The position numbers and the translations under genes were made by a program. From NCBI RefSeq assembly GCF_019393635.1, contig NC_057863.1, positions 250,501 through 314,500 on the forward strand: DNA of 64,000 nucleotides, given 5' to 3'. Of this stretch, positions 24,001-32,229 are shown piece after piece (within the stretch, counting starts at the first letter, position 1; each line of letters opens with the position of its first letter). Source of the DNA: Dromiciops gliroides. Taxonomy: Eukaryota; Chordata; Mammalia; Microbiotheria; Microbiotheriidae. The notes below the pieces were generated by a model. That model was not told where the DNA came from and ran no database searches. It saw only the letters and a program-made list of their open reading frames with translations.

Positions 24001-27000
24001 CCCACACTGAAGAACAAGTTAAAACTTTGGGTCAACTCAAATATGGGGAAAGTTGATAGAAATACAGTTTACTACACATTAATTCCTCTTACAAAGACCT
24101 ACAGATGGCAGTGGACTTCCAGCTCCACCAAGCCCTTCTCTAAGCCTCACTGGAGCCTGGAGACGAATCTGGCTCTTGAAGGCTAGTGAAGCACATGCTC
24201 TAGAAGGTTCTACAAGGCTGGGAAAACTTCACATCCCCTGACCAAAAACTCACAAGCGGCCTGTGCCCTTCTACTCGCAGGACTGGAGTGATTTCAAGGC
24301 CATTTGGGAGCCTCGGTGTAGCTCCTCCCCAGGCGAGATCCTAGTCTTCTGCCACCCAGTCTCTAACAGGCTCGCTTCCCAGCTTTGGATGAAGTGTACG
24401 GTCTGGATTGTGGGCACGGATCGACATGTTCCACTTCCGGTCTCCTTCCAGAGGAACACGAGACCATCCGTGTCCCTTCAGCCAGTTGTAGGAGGAATCC
24501 AACTCAGCATTGAGACAGAGGATGAGGGTTAGGGTTAGGGGAGGGACAGCTCACAGGTAAGCCTTGGAGAGGCAAAGGGAGTGTCAGAAATAAAAATACT
24601 GGACTTTCCCTTTTGGTGAATATATGAAGGCTTTATTACCTTCTTGGAAGAATGGGCACACAGTCTAGAAGAGTAGTGCGCTTTGCCACAGCAAATTTCC
24701 CTTTTTATCCCTAAATCGAATGCAAAGTCCCTCCCCTCTTTGCCCCATTGGTTGAGGACTAAGAGGTGCCCAACACCTCCACATATTTCTCCTTAACATG
24801 TTTCCCCTCCTGTTACATACATCGCATGTTAAAAAATGGTGGCAGTCTCTGCCTTTGGGGTGTTGGCTGTTAATATGCATAAGCTAATTAGGCAAGTGCA
24901 AGGAGCCTGAGCTTTTGGCATGCTGGGATCAGCCAGACTACTGGCCTTGAAGCTCTCTTCTATGTCTACTTCTAGTTGCCTACAAGACTCTCTCAGCCTT
25001 GAGATCGCCTTTCGGTAATGCTCCTTTCTTACCCAGACTTCCTCCCTGACTCGGTTGTTCTGAGGTAACAGCATTTTTTTGGTGTGACATCATTTCATGG
25101 TCTGATGACATGGAGGGACTGGTGTAAACTAAATGGATTCGACCAACCCTCTTTTCTCCTAACTGGTTCTCATCTCCAAGACTCCTCGGAGGCTCAGTGA
25201 TGCTGGATTCCATCATGTCCCCTGTGCACAGGTCTTCTGAACTGACCCCTTCCTCTCCCTTCCCTCGACCAGCTGGGTCCTGAGGAGAGCCAAACAGCAG
25301 TATCTTTTGGCAGGACCAGTCCTTACCGTATCACATTGTCTGATGTCAGCAGCACCACATGGGGGTCTAGCACTTCACTCGGGTACCAGGCGGCGTGCTT
25401 CAGGCTCAGGGAGGGGGAGCTGCTGAAGAACCTCTCGGCAATAGGAGTTGTGCTACAAGACAGGAAGCATCACTGACCCTCCTTTCTTCTGGCGCTCTTA
25501 GTAAATGGGGATCCCAAACATTTGGTCTCTAGATTACTTTCTTGGGGCAAATGACCTCAATCTGTTCACCACTTAGAAGGAGGGAAAATCAAACTCCCAA
25601 AGTAATAGGCCAAATAACCCTGTTTTGATAGGCCTCCAAAGACAAGATGTTGAATTTTAGAGAATAAAACATATTTGCTGTAATTAAATCACTAATTCTG
25701 CCAGAAACACAGGAACTTTCCCATGATAAAACAGCCCCTGCCCCACCACACATGTACGTATACACACACACACACACACACACAGCCTTCAGGCCACTGG
25801 CCTAAAGCACTTGGTTACATGCACCACAAACCACCCCAACCACTATCTTATGGAAGATCCAACTTACCTACAATTCACTGTTGATTTCCCACCTTCAAAT
25901 TCCGAATTCTTCCCCCATCGTTTAGGAAGCTCTAAGACAGTGAGTCCCTTGGTTCCAATAAGTGCCACATGGTGGTGAGTCGGGCTTAACAGGACTTGGT
26001 AGACTTCAAACAGGGGTGGGTTTATACAAAGCAATCTCTGGAAATCAAAGAAAGCTGGAATTACTGGTGACAGGAAAATGTTAGTTATTTGGAAGGGGGA
26101 AAAGTCTACCCAGTATTGGCCTAGTTAACTGCAACGCTGTTGAGCTAACTCAATAATATCATTTATTTTAACTACGTTGAAAGGAAATTCCACTTACTTT
26201 TCCAATTTTTTAATCAACAGAGGGCAGAGAAGTTACTCTTGCCCACCCAGGCCACTGAGGGCAAACCCCCTCCGAGAAGCCCAGCCAGGTCAGAGTTCTT
26301 TCTTCTCTGTGGTTTCCCTCTTCCCTTGCAGCCTCCCCCTGGCCTCTCTCATTTTCTCCTCACCTCCTGGCCATGGCCAGTGAGGAGAGTGAGCTTTCTG
26401 GGGCAGGCCAGCAGGCAAGAAGACTTCTTCTCTATCACACATAGAGGTCTATAATTAGTTGGGCATTTGCAGTGGGTTTTGATTGCTCCGTGAGGTGAGG
26501 AAATAGGGTTTAGGAAGAAAAGCAACAAAACAAACACTAGGGCCATTAGTCTCAGGGAGGACTAGACTCAATTCCACTTGTGTGACCGCTGTGGCCATGT
26601 CCCTTCCCCTCTTCAGTGCCTCACTTAACAGAGTGTGGGGGACAGAAGGTGGCCTCCAAAGCTCTGACTTACAAAAAAACTGTTGTTCCAAATCCTTTCC
26701 CTCTCACCCACCCACTGGGGAAAGCAAAGAAACGTGTTATCAGTTATACATGTGAAATCATGTAAATCACATTTCCATGTTAGCCATGCTGCAAAAAAGT
26801 AAGAAAAATAAAACGAAAAAAATATTAAGCTTCAATCTACATTCAGACTCCATCAGTTCTTTCTCTGGAGGCTACTAACCAACCAGAAGTCACAACTCCA
26901 CAAGACATGGGTAGGAAATTCATCTATTACAAGAAAAAGGCACTTTTTATATCAAGGAGCCTGGCCTGCAGACAGAGCCCTGAGTCTTTATGCGTACAAC

Positions 27001-28897
27001 AAAAAGGGAAGGACAATCCTGTCCCAAAGGGGAAGAGCATGGGAGGAGGAAGGGGGCAGTAGGGGAGGGAGCATATTCTGCTTATCTGAAAGGGTCCCAG
27101 CTATGCAAACAGTTTATCAGTCTGGCCTAGACTGGCCAGAGTCAGGCTGGTAATTGACTCAGCTTTTAAGAGCACTAAAAGTGGAACAGAGTTCAGCTGT
27201 ATATAACTCAGCGTCCTGTTAGTTTAAGGTTCAGGGGGCCTTTCACAAATCAGAGAGCATTTTTCATGAGTCCCTCAGAATTGCTGGGAAAATCGAAGTC
27301 ATTCATAGTTGATCATTGTACAATATTCCTTTTACTGTGTGCAATGTTCTCTGGGTTCTGCTCACCTCACTCTGCATCTGTTCATATGAATCTTTCCAGG
27401 TTTTCCAAAACCACCCCCTTTTGTTACTTCGTATAACACGAGTATTTCATCACCATCATATACCACAAAAAGCTGCTATAAATGATGCTTGTCCTTTTTC
27501 TTTGATCTCCTCGGATACAGATTTAGTAGCAGTATGGCCAAGTTAAAGGGTATGCACAATTTTATAAGCCCTTTGGGCATAGTTCCAAATTGTTCACTAG
27601 AATGGTTAGTTCAGCTCACAACTCCACCAATAATGCATTAGTGTCCCATTTGATTGGCATCCCCTCCAGCAACTGTCATCTTTGCCAACCTGATAGGTAC
27701 CAGCTATGGAAACGTTTAAAGGCAAGGACATAGCAGAGTGCTGGAGTTGAGAAGACCTGGGTCCAAATCCTGCCCGATTAGCTAGTGGTTGGCCCAACCA
27801 AGTGACTCCTTTCACTTTTCAAAGGTCAAGGAACTCTACGACTCTAATGGCCTTGAAGAACCAATCAGAGCCATGGGGGCCTTAAAGAAGCGGTCTCACT
27901 CCCTTACTCTACCCAGAGACTACCCCCAAGAGTCAGTCAACAAGTTTCCATTAAAGGCGCTGTAATTAAATCACTAATTCTGCCAGAAACACAGGAACTT
28001 CTACCAGGCGCTTCTACCAGGAGCCCATCAGGGGTACCCCCTCAGGCTTCATTTCATGCCCCTCCCATCCCCCCCATCAGCTGTGCCCAGGTACCTGGCT
28101 GGGACATGTCAACCAACTCTAAGAGGCCTCGGGGGCCAGGAGGCAGCTTCTAACCCTGACCACCTGATCCCGATCTCCGTGCTGGTCCAGAACAGGCACC
28201 CTCAGGGTGGTCTCCTGGGCGTCAAGTTTTATCTGCCTATATACTAAAGGCGTAGGGAGCTGGGTGGTGTAGTGGAAGACCTGAGTTCAAATGCGACCTC
28301 AGACACTCCCTAGCTGTGTGACCGTAGACGAGTCACTGCAACCTGTTTGCCTAAGTTTCCCCATCTGTCAAATGTGCTGGAGAAAGCCACGGCAAACCCT
28401 TCCAGGCTCTCTGCCAAGAACACCTCCAATGAGGTCACAGGCTCGGACAGGGCTGAACAACCACCGCCACTAAAACCCGCAGCCCCAGAGCCTCAGCAGG
28501 AGCCGCGCAGGCGCACTCCGACCTCGGTAAGACCCTCTCATGGCAACGCCCCTGCGCAGTACCGCATCACCATTACCTGGTAGCGGCTGAGGGCTGAGCC
28601 CTCGCCTCCGCTTCCGCTTCCGCTCACACCTGCTCCACTCCCGTCGCTAGGGGCGGGGCCTGGGCCGCGCAGGCGCACTGCCAAGAAGGCACCAGCCACA
28701 CTGTCCCACAAGAAGAGTTCGGCGCCGAGCCCAAAGAGAAGGTTCCGAGTGAGGCTGGACGAGCTTGGCTGCTCGGCACCCGGAGCGGGAGGGCTCAGGC
28801 CCCGCAGACCCTCGCGTAGCCGCGCGAACACAACGTGCTGAGGCAGCCACAGCCGCCACTGCTCGCCGTCGCCACTGATCTCCTCGGCGGCCGCCAT
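11458..28897 (-). CDS. NUP88: Nucleoporin 88 kDa, complete, 751 residues
   Basis: NUP88 sits on the cytoplasmic face of the nuclear pore with NUP214 and NUP62 and takes part in CRM1-dependent export. Coding exons in transcript order: 28897-28577, 26037-25868, 25452-25327, 21675-21589, 19017-18841, 15822-15636, 15339-15186, 13909-13811, 13695-13605, 13380-13279, 13160-13002, 12532-12407, 12316-12251, 12147-12067, 11976-11850, 11757-11639, 11521-11458. They sum to 2256 bases, 751 codons plus stop; human has about 741. All junctions are GT-AG and keep phase. The start ATG (28895-28897) begins MAAAEE as in human. The N-terminal two thirds is the beta-propeller region; from about residue 580 the protein is charged coiled coil, ending NHVNF. 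Exon 1 has a Gly-Ser-rich insertion. The last five introns are only 90-117 bases long. Confidence 0.97.
11572..11588 (+). repeat. G17 run inside the last NUP88 intron
   Basis: Seventeen G on the plus strand are C17 in the NUP88 transcript, 51-67 bases upstream of the final 3' splice site, in an intron of only 117 bases. Confidence 0.85.
12640..12800 (-). repeat. MIR-type SINE (reverse)
   Basis: The plus strand reads TTATTTATTAAGCACCGGGC, then a GCTTTACAGATGGAATCTCA part and CTGAACTTGGGTCTTC, which is the reversed MIR order. Confidence 0.6.
14090..14900 (+). mobile_element. L2/CR1-type LINE fragment with reverse transcriptase remnants
   Basis: Degraded reading frames show a GVPQ...S-WALFL segment like the RT motif GVPQGSVLGP, then ADNSQIFL, a decayed form of the YADDTQIF catalytic box (about 14335). 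Further on come the ATCCAATATGGTGCCAAGG, LDHCNS-like and TCCAATCATGTCACC parts of the L2 C-terminus. It lies in a NUP88 intron. Confidence 0.6.
14979..15035 (+). repeat. (TG)n microsatellite
   Basis: About 25 uninterrupted TG units end in GCGCGC, in a NUP88 intron. Confidence 0.95.
16370..16625. repeat. Interspersed repeat of unassigned family
   Basis: The stretch has the GAGGCCAATGACATCACAGG, GGATTTAAATGAGGCAGAGC and GTCACTGAGGTCCAGTGGCA blocks that I remember as common in marsupial genomes. I cannot assign a class. Confidence 0.4.
16940..17120 (-). repeat. MIR-type SINE (reverse)
   Basis: It runs from AACATTTATTAAACACTGAC through GCACTTCACAAATAG and AGTGACTTTCCCAAGATCAC, which is the reversed MIR order. 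Confidence 0.7.
17130..17390 (+). mobile_element. MAR1-type tRNA-derived SINE with RTE-like tail
   Basis: The head GGCTAGGTGGTGCAGTGGAT is followed by GAGTTCAAATCCAGCCTCAG. The tail region reads AAAATGAGCTGAAGAAGGAA and GGGGTCCCAAAGAGT. That long tail separates MAR1-like copies from the shorter poly(A) SINEs here. Confidence 0.7.
18799..18813. repeat. C15 run next to a NUP88 donor
   Basis: In the NUP88 transcript this is G15, starting about 28 bases into the intron after the exon ending at 18841. Confidence 0.85.
19337..19571. mobile_element. Fold-back (inverted dimer) SINE insertion with target-site duplication
   Basis: A direct repeat AGAAAGGCTTTT (19337-19348 and 19560-19571) encloses a T17 run (19345-19361), a minus-sense SINE, a plus-sense SINE head joined to a SINE tail, and an A24 run (19537-19560). 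The inverted arms are perfect at 19366-19388/19511-19533 (23 bp) and 19454-19470/19498-19514 (17 bp). Both arms share the variant GGCGTT/AACGCC, where the other copies in this window have GGGGTT. Confidence 0.85.
20420..20800. mobile_element. Possible degraded L1-like fragment
   Basis: An A-rich stretch contains TGATTGACCTGGAGGATGAG, reminiscent of the TADLENRSR block of L1 ORF1. The rest is too degraded to assign. Confidence 0.3.
20800..20860 (-). repeat. MIR/Ther fragment
   Basis: It contains AAGCATTTATTAAGTACCTA followed by TATGTGCTAGGTACTGTGC. Confidence 0.6.
22501..22514 (+). repeat. G14 run
   Basis: A G homopolymer in a NUP88 intron. Another of about G10 is near 23181. Confidence 0.8.
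22560..23600 (-). mobile_element. L2-type LINE fragment(s), minus strand
   Basis: The plus strand reads AATAGTCCAGGCATAAGGCG then ATGAGGGCCTGCACC (23217). This is the reverse of the RT C-terminal RLDYCN region of L2 elements. A related block lies at about 22636. Confidence 0.55.
23890..24110 (+). mobile_element. CR1-type LINE fragment with RT remnant
   Basis: The reading DKGIDGMLL, then a LADDSKLGK-like stretch (about 23938-23990), resembles the CR1 reverse transcriptase block containing FADDTKLGG. A stop codon lies between the two parts. Confidence 0.55.
24582..25260 (-). mobile_element. 3' end of an LTR retroelement: LTR (24582-24798) plus internal flank
   Basis: Read on the minus strand, a purine-rich tract (24799-24812) is followed by TGTTAAGGAG, a GGATAAAAAGG TATA-like box, AATAAAGCC and an end at TTTCTGACA. 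This layout fits a 217-bp 3' LTR with its polypurine tract, and the internal sequence would continue to about 25260. It is a fossil in a NUP88 intron; the upstream edge and family are unknown. Confidence 0.5.
25677..25718 (+). repeat. 42-bp exact duplicate, copy A (NUP88 intron 2)
   Basis: It is identical to 27959-28000 over 42 bases (starts GCTGTAATTAAATC, ends ACAGGAACTT). Surrounding bases differ. It is not part of any repeat that I recognise. Confidence 0.9.
25758..25785 (+). repeat. (CA)n microsatellite
   Basis: About 12 CA units follow TACGTATA, in NUP88 intron 2. Confidence 0.9.
27300..27715 (-). mobile_element. L1 fragment (ORF2 3' region), minus strand
   Basis: The plus strand carries blocks such as ATATACCACAAAAAGCTGCT, GGGCATAGTTCCAAATTG and AATAATGCATTAGTGTCCC. 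On the minus strand these match the end of marsupial L1 ORF2; related sequence at 45730-46345 is on the plus strand. Parts are missing internally. Confidence 0.65.
27715..27835 (+). repeat. Partial tRNA-derived SINE
   Basis: It contains GCAGAGTGCTGGAGTTGAGA and AGACCTGGGTCCAAATCC, ending near CAAGTGACTCC. Confidence 0.5.
27959..28000 (+). repeat. 42-bp exact duplicate, copy B (NUP88 intron 1)
   Basis: It is identical to 25677-25718. It is bordered by a short tandem repeat (CTTCTACCAGGCG at 27998-28010, nearly repeated at 28011-28023) and a repeated AGGCGC. This looks like an insertion with local duplication. Confidence 0.9.
28250..28465 (+). mobile_element. MAR1-type SINE
   Basis: It has a GAGCTGGGTGGTGTAGTGGA head, AGTTCAAATGCGACCTCAG, and the long tail (TGTGCTGGAGAAAGCC ... 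GAGGTCACAGGCTCGGACAG). Confidence 0.7.
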
Positions 28898-28941
28898 CTT
28901 TCCCCGCGCTGCCCCCCTGGATCCCGCCCCCCCCCTGCTAT

Positions 28942-29109
28942 CCAATCGACGCCCGTCAGTCTGGGCTCCAGCCCGTCAACACCCGTTCCACGTCTGTCCA
29001 ATCGGCGCTCCCTCCTCTCGACCAATCAGTGACCTCCGCTCTTCTGCCCAATCCGAACCCGAGGCCGCCAGGGGCGGGGCCCCTAAATGACTCGGCAGCT
29101 TGGGCCAAT
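28942..29109 (+). promoter_or_regulatory. Array of five CCAAT boxes (NF-Y type)
   Basis: CCAAT occurs in the same orientation at 28942, 28998, 29022, 29048 and 29105, with steps of 56, 24, 26 and 57 bases. NF-Y is the known CCAAT-box factor of mammalian promoters. Binding here is inferred. Confidence 0.7.
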
Positions 29110-29444
29110 CCCCAGCGGGGTTGTGAACTCTAACCTGCTGCCGTCACGATGAGGGCGTGGTCCCTGGGGCTAGACCCTCCGGGAAACGAGTCCTCCCCTC
29201 CCCTCTTTGGGTTGCCATTTCCTGAGGCCGCTCCGCCTCTGGGTCCGAAAGACCCTTTCTACCCATAAGCAAGCTGAGGCCCGGGTGCGCGAAGGCTGCT
29301 CCCACATCTTTTTCGTCGGAGCCTCGTGATGTGGCCTTTTGGGGCCAGGACAGGCAGAGCCCTGCCGAGGAAGGAAGCCTTCGCGCCTCGGTGCGTCTCC
29401 CGATGGGGAGCCGAGGGGGAGGGGCATCAGGGATAGCGTGGTTG

Positions 29445-29463
29445 ACTACCATTCCCAGCATGC
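29445..29463 (+). promoter_or_regulatory. ZNF143/SBS-type element upstream of RPAIN
   Basis: The 19 bases ACTACCATTCCCAGCATGC closely match the well-known ACTACAATTCCCAGAATGC promoter element. It lies 87 bases before the RPAIN ATG. Confidence 0.7.
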
Positions 29464-29549
29464 ATCGGACGCATTCGCGCACGCGCAGCCCGTGGTCGGT
29501 CCACTAGTACCGGTAGGCGCGAAGCTGCAGCGCCTCACGGGCTCGCATC

Positions 29550-32194
29550 ATGGAGGAGGCAGCGGCGGGGCAGGGACGACGCGCGCTTCATAAGCGTCCT
29601 GGGGGCCCGCCGTGGAAGGAGATGTATCGGCAGGTGAGCGCAGGCCGAGTCGGGACGCTTTGCCTCTGCTGTGGTTCGGCCTCGGGACCGCACCGTTCCT
29701 CCCCGGGCCGCCTGGGCCTCGGCCCGGCCTCTAGGCCCCGCCCGGGCCCCGCCTCTCGCCGCCCGCTGCACTCTTACATAGTTGGTGGAGTTGTGGGTGT
29801 GCCTGACCCGGGAGTGCCCCATTGGAACCGGCCTGGCCCTGCTCCTCCTCCTGACTTCCTGGGTGTGGTGGACAGGCATTTGACCAGACTGCCCGGCCTG
29901 CCTGAGGACTTCTAGGGGAGGGTTTTTGGGGGAAGGAGACAAAGGCCATGTATCAGATGGGAAGGCAGAGCCGTCCTCAGTTTCCCCCATTATAATAATG
30001 GGGTGGGAACCCTGTCATGGCCGATTCCGCTGACGTTCTCTAAAACACCGCAGCGATCTTGGGTCGCCTGGGTCAAGCTGTTCCCCCTGGGTGGCCTCCC
30101 CTCCATGCCTCCGTCCCCCTAGGCCCCACCCCCATCCCTGGGTGCTGGGCTGTGCTCCGGAGCTTCTCTCCCCCTACCCGTTGGCTTTCACTGGGGCGTT
30201 AGCTGGTTGATTCTCTCCCTCCGTCCCCACCCTCTCTGGGCAGCTCCCTTCCTCTGCGCTCCGAAGAGCTTCTCTGGGAAGCGTCCTCTGGCTCCCTTGC
30301 TCTTCCCTTCCTTGAAGTTTTTTTGGGTTTTGGTTTTGGTTTGGTTTGGTTTTTTTTGTGAGGCAATTGGGGTTAAGTGACTTGTCCAGGGTCACGCAGC
30401 CAGTAAGTGTTAAGTGTCCGAGGCCAGATCCGAACCCAGGTCCTCTTGACTCCAGGCCTGGTGCTCCATCCACTGCACCACCCAGCTGCCCCTGCTTTTC
30501 CCTTCCGATCTCAATCTGTCCTGAATTTTGTCCTCCTTCCCTACCCTTCCTGACATTAAGCCTTTTAAGTCCTTAGCTGGAGTGGCATCTCCTGTCCACT
30601 TTCTGTGTCTTGCTCCATCTTTTTTTCCCTGTGTCTCACTCTTAGAAATACCATTTCATAAAGGGGAAGATGTCGTATAAAAGCAGTTTGGCACAGGATG
30701 GGTCACCCTGTGCCTCCTCTCCTGGAGGTGAGGCCCACCTCTTCCCCTAGGGGCCCCCGCACCCTGCAGTTACCCTGCAGCTTGGCCATCTCTTGGAAGA
30801 AAGTTCTCATGGTCTTGGGCTTCCCTGGGGCATATGGGGCTGGCTGCCAACTCTAACCCTCACCCTCCATCGTGTTGCAAAACTGTTCGTATTTTGAACT
30901 CCTCTCTCTCCTGCCAGCGATGTGTGCAGAGAATGAAAAGTAGCCGGGCCCGGCTCCTGGACAAGTATCGCCGAGTGGGAGAAGCTCACGTGGGCCTCAT
31001 GGCCCAGGAGGTGATGGAGGAAGAGTGGCTCGCCTTACAGGTTACACATGCGAGCCTGGTGGCCCAGAGGCACATCGAGACTTTTGCACAGGTCTGTCTG
31101 CCCACGGGGGTTAAGCAAGGGGGCAGTCCCCATTCTTCAGGGGGTTTGGAAGCTTTTCCACGGAGGAAGCCTGGGTGCCCCTTGTATTTCCTGAGGGTCA
31201 GTGAGAAAAAGGCCAGTGTATGGCAGGAGGGCTGTCCTGAGGCCCTCCCACCTGCTCCCCTGAGCAGCTGTCAGCACATGCCAGGCTGCAGGTTGGGAGC
31301 CTTCTGAGAAGTACACAAACCCACATGCTTCCTCTCCCTGGCAGGTGGAGGACCCTGAGGAACTCGCTGTCTTGGAGGAAATCCAGCAGGAGCTGATGAG
31401 TCAAGGTGACCCTCTGGCTCCCTGGTGTCGAGCTAGCCACCAAACTGCCCCATATGCCCCCAGTGCCCCTTGGGTCTCACTATGCTTCTGTGCTTGTTCT
31501 CTGAGAAGGGGTCTCGCTGCTAGGACAGAGCTGGCTGGGCACTCTTGGGAGAATCCCTCCCCTCTCTGAGCTTGGGGGATGCCTGAGGGTCTGCTCCACA
31601 GGGGGCTTGTGGGAGATGGCTTGGGGCTGGCTCTCTCTCAAGTGTAGGCTATACAACGAGGCTGAGCCTGGGAGAGTGGCCTGGGGCCCAGTATGCTCCA
31701 GATAGCACTGACTCAAGAGCTTTGAAAGAAAAAGCATAGGTCAGGTTGTCTTCCACGATGCCACAGCCTCCCAGGGGTAGAATCAACTCCACCAGTTGAC
31801 CCCACGTTGGGGCCAGAGCCAGGGAGGCTTGATTTCTAACCCTGCCACACATGTGGTAGCTGGGTGACCCTGGGTAAGTCCCTTGTCTCCTCCTTTGTCT
31901 AAAGGCGGGGGGATAACGGTGGTCCCTGCCTTGTGTGTGTGGGGGTGAGGTCCCATGTCAGGTTTGGGAAGAATACACACATGCAAAGTTTTGCAAACTT
32001 CTGGTGCTTTATTCATGCTCATTGCTCCACAGTCCTCAGACTGACTCCATGACCTGATGTAGTCCCAACGTCTCTTCCTGTCTTGCGTTTATCTGAATCT
32101 TCCTATTCTGTGTCTGTGTGTGTGGGTGAGTAGGTGTGTATGTCAGTGCATGCGTGTGTGTGTGTGTGTGTGTGTCTCTGTGTGCTCGAGCACG

Positions 32195-32229
<35 letters not shown>

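Larger units (their letters stand above)
28490..29620. promoter_or_regulatory. CpG-rich bidirectional promoter of NUP88 (minus) and RPAIN (plus)
   Basis: The two start codons are 652 bases apart (28897 and 29550) and diverge. The interval and both first exons are GC- and CpG-rich. It contains five CCAAT boxes (28942-29109), GC boxes such as GGGCGGGGC near 29072 and 28652, and a ZNF143-type element at 29445-29463. No TATA box is evident. Control of both genes from here is inferred from this layout. Confidence 0.85.

Noticed and set aside
24526-24541. Telomere-like GGGTTAGGGTTAGGG
   Set aside because: Only about two and a half units. Similar short bits occur at 4579, 22530 and 23169, so it is too short to be an interstitial telomere.
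31040-31046. Alternative RPAIN exon 2 donor after the ALQ codons (CAG|GTTACA)
   Set aside because: It would remove 17 residues where human has a similar-length spacer. The later donor at 31091 keeps phase and gives the expected protein length. Minor use cannot be excluded.
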